Shown here: one piece after another, positions 17,499 to 26,933 of the stretch | Numbering within the stretch: the stretch's first letter is position 1 | Layout: the number at the start of each line of letters is the position of its first letter | NCBI GenBank assembly: GCA_002709225.1 | Contig: PAQH01000090.1 | Span: 1-40,605 of the forward strand | Direction of reading: 5' to 3' | Length of the DNA stretch: 40,605 bases | Source of the DNA: Planctomycetaceae bacterium | GTDB lineage: Bacteria; Planctomycetota; Planctomycetia; Pirellulales; Pirellulaceae | Position numbers and translations under genes: made by a program | The notes under the pieces: generated by a model | The model's input: the letters and a program-made list of their open reading frames with translations, nothing else | Told to the model about the DNA's origin: nothing | Database searches by the model: none

Positions 17499-20400
17499 TT
17501 GCGTGATTGGATTCGTATGGCAGGGCGCCAAAAAAATAACCGCTGGCGAGCTACTCGGCGGGGTCAGGAAACCGCGTTTGGCGGATCACTCTTGCGCCGA
17601 CTCTCTTCGCCTCTGCTCTTGTCCTGCTGGATCGTCGCCGCGGTGGTGTTGCTTTACGTATATTGGCTTCGGGCTCCTCGGCCTGAGGTTGGGTTCCGCG
17701 GGTTCTTGACGAAGTTGCCCGACCCTCAGGTGAGCGAATCAGTGCCGTGGGATGTGGTCATTGATCAGCCAGGCTTGGGGGCGACGTCCAGTGTGGATAC
17801 CACAGTACACGCAAGTGGCAGTCGGTCGTCCAATACGAGGCGTTTGCAGGACATTCTGGGGGATGTGAACGACGCACGGGTGGGTGTGTTCTATTTCGAA
17901 TTGCCGGGAGTCGTGCTTGCGGATGAGGACCGGCCAGCACTGTTGCCGTCTAACTGGCTAGAAGAGCCAGCGGAACAGAGGGATGTCGTCACTCTGGCTA
18001 CGAAATGTCAGGAAATTGAGCAATGGTTGTCGGGGGACTCGAACACCTCAGCGAAACGTGACCCCGACCGTTATGCGATTGTTGTGTTGGATTGCCAGGT
18101 GAGCGCCCAGTTGTGGTCGCGTGGACTGTATGGAAAAGATTTTGTTAAGGAAGCCAAGGACTATCTTCAGCGACGGCTCCAGGAACCGCACATGCAGAAC
18201 GTGGTGGTTCTGCTTTCCTGTGATGAAAAACAGGTGTCATGGGTTGAGCCTTCTTTAGGCGCGTCGATCTTTGGGCACCTGTTTTTGGAGGGGATTCAGG
18301 GGCAAGCGGATGGTGTCGGACAAGTCGCGGAAGACGAGAGAATTTCTGTAGCGGAGTTGTGTGCCTACCTGGTTGAGGAAGTCGCGAAATGGGTCCGCGA
18401 ACGACGTTACGCGGACCAGGACGTTGTCGTGATGACTTCTCCCCGCTGTTCACCCGATGTCTGGCAGAAGGTCTATCTGAATACCTACAGGCACACTTCG
18501 TTGAATCGAATGGCGGGGCGTGGTGCCACGTTTCCGGCTGAGTCGCAACGAACATTGCGGCAACCAAACGCAGCATTGGAGCAGGACCGAAATGGGCGTT
18601 TGCAAACGTTGGAAGAGTTATGGACACGTTGCTATTCACAATGGGATGTGACAATTCAAACTGAGCAGTTAGATCCGCACTATTGGGTGCAGATTTTTCA
18701 GCATCTCCTCGATGCTGAATACGCTTTGCGACATGGAGCAGCGAGAGCATTTGATTTCAGTTCCCGAGCCGCCAAGCATCGACTGAAAGAGCTTGAGCAC
18801 CGCGACTCTGATCGCTGGCACACCCTGGGGTATTCCCTGGCATGGGAGCAACTGGTGTCTCAGAACCAGCAATTGAGAGCGGGTGCGACTGAAGGCGGGG
18901 AGCGGGAGTCCAGAAATTCGGATGTGGATGTGCAAGCGTTGCCAGGAGGCGGCCCTGTGCCTCCAGCGAAGCAAGACACACCCGCGTCATCAGCGGCCGA
19001 GGGAGCGTGTGGTGAGCCAGTTCAACAAAGAGATGCTTCACCAGGCCGGTCGGGAGCGGCAGCTCAAGATGCTGCTACCACTCAGCCTGTACCTGCACTC
19101 GACGAGGATTCCGACGTAGCTGCGGCGAATGCCATAGCTCCTGATGTGAAAACCGGGGGTGGCACTGAGGCGGGCACAGAACAGGCGTCTCGCGACGGAG
19201 CGGACGAGTTGCCTGTAGAGACTGAATCTGGCGGGCTGCTACCTGCACGATTGGTGGCCCGCTTTATGCAAGGTCGGGGAACTGCGGGTCAGGTTGCGGA
19301 CCGCCGAGTGCAGGCTTCGGAGATGCTGTTGCCCGTCGAGCTTGAAGCAGTTGTGATGTCCGTCGCAGATCGCGGGATCTCACTTGGTGAAAGCCCGCAA
19401 GTGGGCTGGGAAGATGACCTGCGAGAAGTTCTCCGAGCCCGGATTCAGCTGGAGAAGACCTGGTGTGCGGCGGGGGGGTACGCGCCCTATGTGACCAGGT
19501 GGTTGGAGTTGTGGCTCCGAGAGGCTGACCATGCGCAACGCAGGCGGGAAGATCTGCTCTGGAATTACGGTGGCACGCCGCTCTTGGCGGGTGCGGTCGA
19601 TGTGTCGCGACCTGACGAACGGCGAGATGTTGCAGTCTTTATGGAGCAAGTCGCGACGTCGTTGCAAAAGTGGGAGCGAGCCCTCGCACTGTCGCCGTTC
19701 TTGCTGCGATTGAACCTGGAGCAAGGCTCTTCGACTAAAGAGTGGGTGCCGCCCTCGTTTTCCCGACGGGTCCTCGAAGTGACCAGGTTACAGTTTGGGG
19801 CCCTCAGTGAAATGACAGCACAGTTTCGCTCTCCTCCCACAAATCTCGACCAATGGTTGCGCCAATTGGAGTCCCTGGGACGTCAATTGACAGAATCAAG
19901 TCAGCAGCTCCAGGCGGAGATTGCTAGTGAGATGGAACAAATTGGCGAGGCAGAAGAGGTCACTACGACATGGTGGAGACGTATCGATCGTCTGTTGAGA
20001 TTTCCAGTGATTGGCGGCGGATCGGCCGCCGAGAGAGCCAGCCGACGAATGCAGCTAGTTCACGATAGCATGGAATCGGTCTTGGAAACGAAACAGTTGC
20101 AAGTGTCCGCCGCGATGGATACGACCACGGAGCAACAGCTCTCCGTGATTTCGTGGCAGAAGGGCCAGCTGGAATTGCTCGACTTGTTTTCGGAATTAGA
20201 CGGCAGTGAACTATTGTCTGCGCGGTCGGGCGCTGGTAGTGGCCTGCCAGCTGATTTGTGGCGGGATATGGCGCAGTCTGTGATGCAGCAGGATGTGGCG
20301 AATAGGATTTTGTTGCGTTTTGTGATAGGAGATACTCCGGAGGCTCGTGGTGGCGCCGAAGTCGATCGTAATTGCAGGCGAGAATGGGCCAGCTTTTACT

Positions 20401-22532
20401 GTCGACTTGGGACGCGGCGGTTAGAGGATTTCTGGGGCCGTCAGGTCAACGGGAGGGCTTATTATCAGCGCGTTTCGAACCGCTGCCTCGAAGTCGCGGA
20501 AACGCTCCGGAAAGATGAAGACCTCGCGGATTTACATAGAGCGCAAGGACGTCAGAAGGATCTTAATGACATCGTCCTGCACGCCCGTTATCAAGATGAG
20601 GGAAGGGCTGGGCTCGTCCAGTTTGTCCAGGATGTGCCGGGTGGCCTGCGGGCTGACCAGAACACGCAATGGTTCGGAAAGGATGCCCGTTCGATGACAG
20701 CTCGACTTCAGTTGGAACCCGGGTTCCCGACAGGTGTCCTCTCGTTGCGACCCCCTCGTGTTGATCAAATTGAGCTGGTTTCCAGTGGTCGTGTCAAGGA
20801 GTTGTCGGCGCGAGCCAAGCTCACGCTGCGACGTAGCAGTCTTGGCTTTGGGGTAGACGGTCCGCTTGATTTTCAATTGTGGTACCGAGGGCATCGTTGG
20901 CGAACACCTGCGATGCTGCAGGTGATTTCGGAGGAGGAATGGGGTGTCTTGGATGTCCGGGCTGGAGAACTGATTAGTGCAAAGTTGTCGGTTGAGTCAG
21001 CGCAACGCGAGCGCGTTAAAACAAGCGTGTTATTTGTCTTGGACTGCTCGCGTAGTATGGCCCAGGACAATCGCATGGAAACACTCGTCAAGACACTCGG
21101 ACAATTTGCTCGGCTTGTTCAGGGTAGCCAGATCCAGGTCGGCGTACGTCTGTTTGGTCATCGGTACGAGTGGCGACCAGACAATCCGGAGTCGGAGTTG
21201 AAAGCGCGCCAGGACTCCGAACTCAAGATGAAGCTGAAGGCGTTCGACGAACCTTCGCTGGTGGAGTTCAAGCAACTCCTGAAGACGCTTGCTCCACGCG
21301 GTGAAACACCTTTGTTGTACTCGCTGTTGAAAACGGTGGAGGATTTTCAGGATGTGAACGCGGGGCGGAAGCTTGTGATTCTGGTTACCGACGGAATGGA
21401 CAATTGGGGGCAGTCACAGGAATCGGTCGAACAGCTCCAGAAACTCAGTACCGTCCTTCCAGCAGCCGGGATCCGTGTGAATGCTGTCGGATTTGACAGT
21501 GATCAAGAGGGGTTTGAGCAACTTCAACGGATTGCTGAATCCACCGGTGGAACTGCCGTGGATGCCACCAGCTCTCGCCTTTTGTCGCGGTTATTGGCGG
21601 TGTTGGAGCCCTACTATTACCGTGTTCAAACGCACGGGACGGATGAGCAGGTCGTCCCTTCGAGGTTGCTTCCGCTGGGCCTGTCGAAGCCTCTGGAAAT
21701 GTCCGCCGGAATTGTTGATGTGTTTGTCATGAATCAGGCGCATCAACCGGTTGCAGTACGCAGGAGTGTAAGGATTGATCCCGGGCAAACTCATCGTTTG
21801 TATTACCAGACTGGTCAGTTAAGTTACGGCCCACCCTCCTTTCGGCAGGATCTGGCGCACTCGTCTCGCGAGGAACAGCCTGTGCTGCGTGTCGTTCAAG
21901 CTGAAAGGACAGCGAAGGGTCCACTGCGGATCACGGTGAGCTTGGCTGACGAACAAGATCCTTCGTGGGTGCCCGAACTTCTCTGGCTGGACTTGCAGAC
22001 GCTTGATGGAGAACCGCGTCGCTATATCCTGCCGGGCATCCCGCCGAATGACGCTGTCGGGCGTTTCCCGGCCTGGACATTTAATCTTACCGGGTGGGAT
22101 GATTCTGCCGCGCGGATCAAACTGCTGGCCCGTTGGGTGTCGCGAGAACAGCTTCAAGAGTCGCGACAAGTGTTTCCCTGGAAGGTGGGTGACATCAATA
22201 CGCCAGTCGTTGACGGTATGACAGTTACCCGCAATGACTACCCTGTTGAATTTAATGGCGAAGGGGGCTGGGCGCGGCTTACGTTTGTTGCGGCTGAAGA
22301 TTCCCGGCTAATGCCCTGGGAGTTGCAGTTATTGAATCCGGAGTGGACAAGTGCCGCAGCGCTGAGCATTCATCCTCGGAAACGCCTCGCGACGTTTTAC
22401 TACAAGTTCAGGGGTGGGCATGCCGATCAGCCTCAGGTGTTGGTGCCACCTGCGCACCTGGGGCAGCGCAGGGAACTGAACCTGCGTTTGTCGCTGGGGA
22501 GTGTCGTTGTGCCGAGCCAGGGGACGCGTTGA
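17499..22532 (+). CDS. Giant T6SS-associated membrane protein with pseudo-caspase and VWA domains
   Basis: The product has 1677 residues from a TTG; an ATG at 17517 would remove 6 residues and may be the true start. One membrane helix lies near residues 34-52. Residues about 125-300 resemble a caspase/C14 fold: VGVFYFELPG, YAIVVLDCQVSAQ, VVVLLSCDEKQVSW, then the ASIFGHLFLEGIQGQADG helix and ISVAELCAYL. The catalytic His and Cys positions are not conserved. A helical part follows, then a low-complexity linker (about 460-590), then a second helical region with many Glu and Gln. A VWA domain lies at about 1175-1370 with a complete MIDAS: D1182, S1184, S1186, T1270, D1298. The C-terminal 300 residues are beta-rich. 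It closes the tssK-tssL-tssM operon and converges with tssA. It is laid out like the 1635-aa protein and probably completes the envelope complex, by inference. Confidence 0.87.
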   Translation: MRDWIRMAGRQKNNRWRATRRGQETAFGGSLLRRLSSPLLLSCWIVAAVVLLYVYWLRAPRPEVGFRGFLTKLPDPQVSESVPWDVVIDQPGLGATSSVDTTVHASGSRSSNTRRLQDILGDVNDARVGVFYFELPGVVLADEDRPALLPSNWLEEPAEQRDVVTLATKCQEIEQWLSGDSNTSAKRDPDRYAIVVLDCQVSAQLWSRGLYGKDFVKEAKDYLQRRLQEPHMQNVVVLLSCDEKQVSWVEPSLGASIFGHLFLEGIQGQADGVGQVAEDERISVAELCAYLVEEVAKWVRERRYADQDVVVMTSPRCSPDVWQKVYLNTYRHTSLNRMAGRGATFPAESQRTLRQPNAALEQDRNGRLQTLEELWTRCYSQWDVTIQTEQLDPHYWVQIFQHLLDAEYALRHGAARAFDFSSRAAKHRLKELEHRDSDRWHTLGYSLAWEQLVSQNQQLRAGATEGGERESRNSDVDVQALPGGGPVPPAKQDTPASSAAEGACGEPVQQRDASPGRSGAAAQDAATTQPVPALDEDSDVAAANAIAPDVKTGGGTEAGTEQASRDGADELPVETESGGLLPARLVARFMQGRGTAGQVADRRVQASEMLLPVELEAVVMSVADRGISLGESPQVGWEDDLREVLRARIQLEKTWCAAGGYAPYVTRWLELWLREADHAQRRREDLLWNYGGTPLLAGAVDVSRPDERRDVAVFMEQVATSLQKWERALALSPFLLRLNLEQGSSTKEWVPPSFSRRVLEVTRLQFGALSEMTAQFRSPPTNLDQWLRQLESLGRQLTESSQQLQAEIASEMEQIGEAEEVTTTWWRRIDRLLRFPVIGGGSAAERASRRMQLVHDSMESVLETKQLQVSAAMDTTTEQQLSVISWQKGQLELLDLFSELDGSELLSARSGAGSGLPADLWRDMAQSVMQQDVANRILLRFVIGDTPEARGGAEVDRNCRREWASFYCRLGTRRLEDFWGRQVNGRAYYQRVSNRCLEVAETLRKDEDLADLHRAQGRQKDLNDIVLHARYQDEGRAGLVQFVQDVPGGLRADQNTQWFGKDARSMTARLQLEPGFPTGVLSLRPPRVDQIELVSSGRVKELSARAKLTLRRSSLGFGVDGPLDFQLWYRGHRWRTPAMLQVISEEEWGVLDVRAGELISAKLSVESAQRERVKTSVLFVLDCSRSMAQDNRMETLVKTLGQFARLVQGSQIQVGVRLFGHRYEWRPDNPESELKARQDSELKMKLKAFDEPSLVEFKQLLKTLAPRGETPLLYSLLKTVEDFQDVNAGRKLVILVTDGMDNWGQSQESVEQLQKLSTVLPAAGIRVNAVGFDSDQEGFEQLQRIAESTGGTAVDATSSRLLSRLLAVLEPYYYRVQTHGTDEQVVPSRLLPLGLSKPLEMSAGIVDVFVMNQAHQPVAVRRSVRIDPGQTHRLYYQTGQLSYGPPSFRQDLAHSSREEQPVLRVVQAERTAKGPLRITVSLADEQDPSWVPELLWLDLQTLDGEPRRYILPGIPPNDAVGRFPAWTFNLTGWDDSAARIKLLARWVSREQLQESRQVFPWKVGDINTPVVDGMTVTRNDYPVEFNGEGGWARLTFVAAEDSRLMPWELQLLNPEWTSAAALSIHPRKRLATFYYKFRGGHADQPQVLVPPAHLGQRRELNLRLSLGSVVVPSQGTR

Positions 22533-22552
22533 GTGGCTCATCACCAAGGCCG

Positions 22553-23704
22553 TCAGTCCAATTCAGAATCTCTCGGCGTAGGGATTCCCGACAACAAGAA
22601 AAAGGTGTCGCGAGCCTGGGCGTCGGGAATCAGATGTTCCATCAATTGGGGTAATTTCATGTTGCCCCAATCGATGATCTGTCGCACCGCATACCCGATT
22701 GGGCTGTGTGGTTCACTGCGTTCAAAGTACCTCGCAATTTCCACAAGCGAATCCATCGCTTGTTGCCGGGACCTGACGGAATCCAGCTGTGCGTCGGCGG
22801 TATTGGCGTGCACAGATACGACCGTGTTGTCCGCCGAGTCGTCGGGTTCCGGCTCGGTTGAACCTGCAATATCTTCAGAGGCATGTTCGGGTAAAGTCAT
22901 ATCGGCGGGGCTCTCAAGCGGTAATGGTGGGGATCCAAAGATGTAAGCGAACGCCTCCTGGCAGCCCTGGAGTCGACCCCGTATTGCCGACGTGAAGAAT
23001 TCGGCGTGACTGCGGCTCGTTAGTTGTTCGTCCAGTTCTTTGAACGCATTTGTCGCAAGGTCGATTGCCTCGCGACTGGCTTGCACGATTTCTGAGCTGA
23101 CGCTCGCAGCGTCGCTCTTTATCGAATCGAGAACGTCCTGCCTCTCGTCGCGTTTGCTTTTGGAGCCCGTTGTGTCTTGCGCACGCAGGTAACGGGACAA
23201 TGTAATCGCTGGGGTATGTGGCGCCCCCAGTAAAGGTGTTGTCGCGATCACTGGCAATAACGTTCCATCGCCGTCTATTCCATTGAGGCCATTCAAATGA
23301 CGGATGCGAAGTTCATCGTCTGCTCTGTCCGTACAGGGGTGCAAGTCCGGCCAGTGATTGACAACCAAATGGGTCACTGAATTCAGACACCGGTGCAGGC
23401 CATCAAATCCGTCCAGCCGTAATGCTGATTCCAGCAGATAGGTCAGCAATTCGAGATCCTTGCTTCGCGTCGTGAGCAATTCAACGACCTCGCTGAAGAT
23501 TTCTTTCCACCGTGTCTGCAAGGCCGATTTGTCGACGTCCCCCGTCGCGACTTGTCGCTCTTCGCTAGTAGCCTGGTGTCGCAGGTGCCGAATGTGGTAG
23601 AGCAACCTGCTGGAGCCTTCGTCCAACCGGAGGTCTTCGCCACAAGCCTGGTCTCGCGAAACAGGGCTGGCAATAGATTCCCAAGTTGTGGTGGAGATAG
23701 TCAT
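22553..23704 (-). CDS. tssA: T6SS protein TssA (ImpA N-terminal family)
   Basis: TssA proteins organise baseplate assembly or sheath priming and capping. The 383-residue product has the ImpA_N domain at about residues 10-140: SPVSRDQACGEDLRLD, the W-x-x-IFSEVVELLTTRSKDLELLTYLLESALRLDGFDGL helix pair and NHWPDLHP, all typical. A middle region and an acidic linker (about 265-310, including SESPADM-like and EPEPDDSAD stretches) follow. The C-terminus, SPIGYAVRQIIDWGNMKLPQLMEHLIPD, matches the short conserved tail of one TssA class. It is transcribed against the rightward operon: its stop is 20 bp from the stop of the VWA gene. This isolates it from both main operons, so it has its own promoter in or before 23705-23981. 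Confidence 0.9.
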   Translation of the reverse strand: MTISTTTWESIASPVSRDQACGEDLRLDEGSSRLLYHIRHLRHQATSEERQVATGDVDKSALQTRWKEIFSEVVELLTTRSKDLELLTYLLESALRLDGFDGLHRCLNSVTHLVVNHWPDLHPCTDRADDELRIRHLNGLNGIDGDGTLLPVIATTPLLGAPHTPAITLSRYLRAQDTTGSKSKRDERQDVLDSIKSDAASVSSEIVQASREAIDLATNAFKELDEQLTSRSHAEFFTSAIRGRLQGCQEAFAYIFGSPPLPLESPADMTLPEHASEDIAGSTEPEPDDSADNTVVSVHANTADAQLDSVRSRQQAMDSLVEIARYFERSEPHSPIGYAVRQIIDWGNMKLPQLMEHLIPDAQARDTFFLLSGIPTPRDSELD

Positions 23705-23981
23705 TGCGATCGTTTGCCCGCTGGTGCCGTTCAGGCGGATTGGTGCTGGGTGCGACGCGAAATCCGTCCATTAGGCCATTATAATTCAAGTGTTTTGGCT
23801 TGCCGGAGAAGTCGCCTCCCCGATTTTCCCGGCAGTGGGAATTTGCGTCTGTGTGTCCGCACGGAGCGACTCGCGAAATCTTGAATGCCGCCTCGCTCTT
23901 ACGAAATCGCGGCGCGTGGGACCGGTGGAGAGGGCCACGCCGTTCGTCGCGCGGGACAATGATGGGCTGGCCGGGAGCCCC

Positions 23982-25247
23982 TTAACGGAAGTACCGGAGT
24001 TCAACACGGACCGAGCGTTCGTCGGAGCCGAGCAAGTGCCATGTTCCCAGGGCGCCCAATTCAATTTCTGGACTAAGAATGAAACGCAATCCTGGCGCGA
24101 GTGCGAGAATCGTCTCAATCTTCTCACCGCCCCCAACGTCACTTGACCAGAGCGCTTCAAACGTGGGAATGACTGCCTGGTTGACGCCGCTGGGGTCGTC
24201 AAGTTGCGTCGAGTGAAGGAGGCTACTGACACCAAGGCCGTAGAGGAAGATGCTGTCTCCGCCTGGTTGGAAGGTGAGGTTCGTTGTTCCGTGGAACATC
24301 ACGTTGGTTGTCGGTTGGTATTGGGTCAGCAGCCCTGTGGAAACGGCGGGAACGTTGGTGTTGAAAAAACTGTCTTCAGTACGGAGTGGAATGATTGTCG
24401 CCGCCAGCATGCTGACCCAGAAGCGATCGTGCGGTAGGACGGTTGGCAGCGAAAACAAGCCGCCCCCTTCAAGCAGGCTGGTTTTCGCTCCGGTGCTCAA
24501 TTCTCGCAGGCCAACGCTATCCACGTCCAGTTGGACGAAACCAGCGTTTTTCCCACTGGCGGTTTCGCTGTAGGCAGAGACTGAGTTGAAGAAGGGATTT
24601 CCTGCGGCGCCTGCCGTATACGGGCCATTGATCGGGTGGGGCGTAGCCTGAAAGTAACCGTTGTAGCTAAGTCGCAACTGCGTGCTGGGCTGTGCCGCGG
24701 GAATCAAGAAGGGCGAGGAGGCCAGGAAGTCCTCACCAAAGAGAGGTAAATGGTCGAGAAGTTCCGGCGCCGCTGAGATGGCGTCGATTGCCTGTGCGTA
24801 TATCTCGGACGGCAGCGGAGGCAGAGTCGAGGGTGGATGGGCGTTGGGCGGATCGAAAGGCTGGGCGGCGCGCGATGAGGGGTTGTCAGTATCGAGATAC
24901 TGGGGCAGGTGTTCGGCGATCGCCTGTGTGAAGTAACGGTTGGCGGGCGTATCGTTGTCGAGGTTGGTCGCACGTTTACTGGTCTGGACTGCTGGCAAAC
25001 GACTGGGGACGTTGCTTTGCGTCGGCGGAACGGCCACGGGCCGGACGATCACAGCGTTCGGTCCGGCGAGACGGAAAATAGGTTGAGATGCGGCAGACAG
25101 CGGCTGGCGGATCCCGCTGCCGCCGAGTCCCGGCTGCCTCAGCGCGGAGGGCGCTGATTGTTGGGGTAATGCACTCCGCACCTGCACTAGCAGCAGCAGC
25201 GCTGCGATCCAGCGAACGAGTGTGGATTGCCAATGATCCGGTGCCAC
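23982..25247 (-). CDS. Exported protein, probable outer-membrane beta-barrel
   Basis: The 421-residue product starts at a GTG and has a hydrophobic signal segment (LVRWIAALLLLVQV) at about residues 10-24. A Pro/Ala/Gln-rich region with little order extends to about 150. From about 165 the sequence alternates polar and hydrophobic residues in strand-like stretches rich in Gly, Tyr and Phe, and it ends with VRVELRYFR, a terminal strand close to the aromatic C-terminus expected of an outer-membrane barrel. No family is recognised with confidence; it might be a transporter-like or porin-like barrel. The upstream 302-aa gene is 24 bp away and both are probably one transcript. There is no evidence that it belongs to the T6SS. 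Confidence 0.65.
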   Translation of the reverse strand: MAPDHWQSTLVRWIAALLLLVQVRSALPQQSAPSALRQPGLGGSGIRQPLSAASQPIFRLAGPNAVIVRPVAVPPTQSNVPSRLPAVQTSKRATNLDNDTPANRYFTQAIAEHLPQYLDTDNPSSRAAQPFDPPNAHPPSTLPPLPSEIYAQAIDAISAAPELLDHLPLFGEDFLASSPFLIPAAQPSTQLRLSYNGYFQATPHPINGPYTAGAAGNPFFNSVSAYSETASGKNAGFVQLDVDSVGLRELSTGAKTSLLEGGGLFSLPTVLPHDRFWVSMLAATIIPLRTEDSFFNTNVPAVSTGLLTQYQPTTNVMFHGTTNLTFQPGGDSIFLYGLGVSSLLHSTQLDDPSGVNQAVIPTFEALWSSDVGGGEKIETILALAPGLRFILSPEIELGALGTWHLLGSDERSVRVELRYFR

Positions 25248-25271
25248 CAGGACGATTCTCTTGGGGTTGAA

Positions 25272-26180
25272 TTAGCGGCGAAAAACTTGGTCTGGTAGTG
25301 GTGGATCTGGTACCGGCGAATCGGTCTGCGGTACTGGCGCACGCCCGGCGATGCACTCACGGAGGATGATACAAGCCAGATTTCGTACTCGCGGCGACCC
25401 CTCCAGGAGCCGACCATACCGGTCTCTTGCCAGCAGGAGTTGACTGATGCGATTGATCGCCTTGATTTCACAAGGGCAGCTGTAGTACGCGATGGCGCCG
25501 CGGTGACGCTGTCGGCAGACCACGCACACGGCGGTGTTTTGCGAATGCCAGATTGCGCGGAGTGCTGCGTAACGCACGGCTTCAGAACAATCGTCCAGTG
25601 AAGCGAGTATCGTGTCGAGGGTCTCTGGATAACAAAGGCGGTCCTGTTGTGCGAGGAACCGTAAGGCCTCGAGTTTGGTAGCTTCGGCAACGGGGTCGTT
25701 GTTGGCGGCAATTTGAGCGGTGAGGGCTGCAGGTGGTGTCGGGGGGGGGGCGGCGGGTGCGGCGCCACCTCCACCTGCGGCGCCACCTCCACCTGCGGCG
25801 CCACCTCCACCCGCGGCGCCACCCCTGCTATTGGGGGAGCTTGTGGAGGGAACCGGCGTCGGACCCGATGGCCGTGGCCCTGGAAGTGAGTTTACACCGG
25901 GTGTCGGCATCAGGCCGATGCTTTGCAGCACGGGCTTGCCGACTCCATCAGTGAGAAACCTTGTCAACGGCATTTGGCCCAGCGTTTGGCTGCAACCCTT
26001 GGCTGCGTTAAGCAGTCTGGGTAAACCCAGGAAGTCGATGATGTTGGGGCCGGAACCAGAGTCGCCGGTGTTTTCTTGAGCGATGCCATGCGGCGTCAAG
26101 GCCAGACAGATTACTAGGCAACAGGGAGTCACGGGCCAAATGTGTCTGGGCGTTGATGGGGCGAAATGATGAAACCACAT
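25272..26180 (-). CDS. Exported protein with HEAT-like repeats and a Gly/Ala linker
   Basis: The 302-residue product has a signal-like N-terminus (hydrophobic PCCLVICLALTP, then HGIAQE). A low-complexity linker follows at about residues 113-150, with three GGGGAA repeats and a Pro-rich stretch. Residues about 160-215 contain a HEAT-like helical pair (TKLEALRFLAQQDRL, EAVRYAALRAIWHSQ). A cysteine-containing segment (CVVCRQRH, YYSCPC) could bind a metal or form disulfides. The linker lies over a 10-bp G/C homopolymer and an 18-bp triple repeat, both prone to slippage. Function is unknown. It shares its transcript with the barrel-like gene downstream. Confidence 0.6.
   Translation of the reverse strand: MWFHHFAPSTPRHIWPVTPCCLVICLALTPHGIAQENTGDSGSGPNIIDFLGLPRLLNAAKGCSQTLGQMPLTRFLTDGVGKPVLQSIGLMPTPGVNSLPGPRPSGPTPVPSTSSPNSRGGAAGGGGAAGGGGAAGGGGAAPAAPPPTPPAALTAQIAANNDPVAEATKLEALRFLAQQDRLCYPETLDTILASLDDCSEAVRYAALRAIWHSQNTAVCVVCRQRHRGAIAYYSCPCEIKAINRISQLLLARDRYGRLLEGSPRVRNLACIILRECIAGRAPVPQTDSPVPDPPLPDQVFRR
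25764..25817. repeat. 18-bp triple tandem repeat in the linker of the HEAT-like gene
   Basis: Three in-frame 18-bp copies lie at 25764-25781, 25782-25799 and 25800-25817. The third has one base change. They encode the Gly/Ala hexads of the linker. An uninterrupted run of ten G (25741-25750; ten C on the coding strand) lies 13 bp away in the same gene and encodes prolines. Changes in repeat number would alter linker length only, but changes in the homopolymer would shift the frame. Confidence 0.95.
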
Positions 26181-26933
26181 AAGGAGAACTCGGCCGGAGG
26201 GGCTAGCACTACTGTCGCGTAGCGATGTGCGACACAGTATTTAGAATCGGCAGAATTATACCGTCACTAGCCCTCAATTTGGGGAGTAATTGGCCTCGGC
26301 TGTAAAAGCTGGCTGCTTGCTCGGGGAGCTGCGCAGGGCAGTCTCACTTGGATAGTGGCGCACGAGCCAGATATTTCGACCACTTTTCAGTTGGGCTCGG
26401 TCAACGAGTCGTAAGGCTGATCAGAGTTGAGGCGAATGTTCAGCTGACGCCTGATAGGGGGTGCGAAAGAAATTACCGGGGATTATTCGCGAGGGAACTA
26501 CGGTAGTTCGCTGGGAGCGATACGCGCGTGGACGGGATGTCACCTAGGAGGAACGCATTGTCTGGGAGTTGGAGGAAGGTGCTGCGAGCGCCGCCTCCGT
26601 GGGGAACCGTGGCGGAGAGTTTTATTGAGCAGATGGTATGGGAGTCGGCGGGCGCACAATTCGGCGATAAAGTGTGCGTGCTTTGAGCCCGCTGAACTCC
26701 ATTTAATGTGCCGGCGGGTAGGAAGGACCAGGGCAACTGGCGGCGACTTGCGGTGCGTGTAGAATCGACGGAAATTGCAAAGCCGAATACGCAGGAGCAG
26801 TTTGCGAAGGCGTAATTCGGGTGGTCGGAAATCCCCTTCTGGCTGCTGGGTGACGCACCGGGTCCGCCCTGGGCGCGGTTCCTCTTGCCGTGGGTGGTGA
26901 CAGATTCAAGTTTGCATTACGAGAGAGGTGTTT
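26181..26933. other. Intergenic region without a convincing gene
   Basis: About 750 bp lie between the leftward HEAT-like gene and the rightward nitrilase-family gene, so both must be driven from here. Two short minus-strand frames at 26473-26736 and 26703-26909 lack a recognisable family, good ribosome binding sites or a plausible composition, and I do not call them. I see no RNA gene and no strong hairpin with a T-tract. A GAGAGAGG Shine-Dalgarno at 26921-26928 serves the ATG at 26934. Confidence 0.6.

Noticed and set aside
17489..17499. Possible frameshift splitting one full-length TssM into the 476-aa protein and the giant VWA protein
   Set aside because: The second protein starts with its own basic tail and membrane helix, then a caspase-like domain, not the TssM periplasmic arm, and the first ends cleanly after helix three.
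18145..18974. Antisense open frames inside the giant VWA gene
   Set aside because: They mirror the codon pattern of the real gene and have no start signals or recognisable domains.
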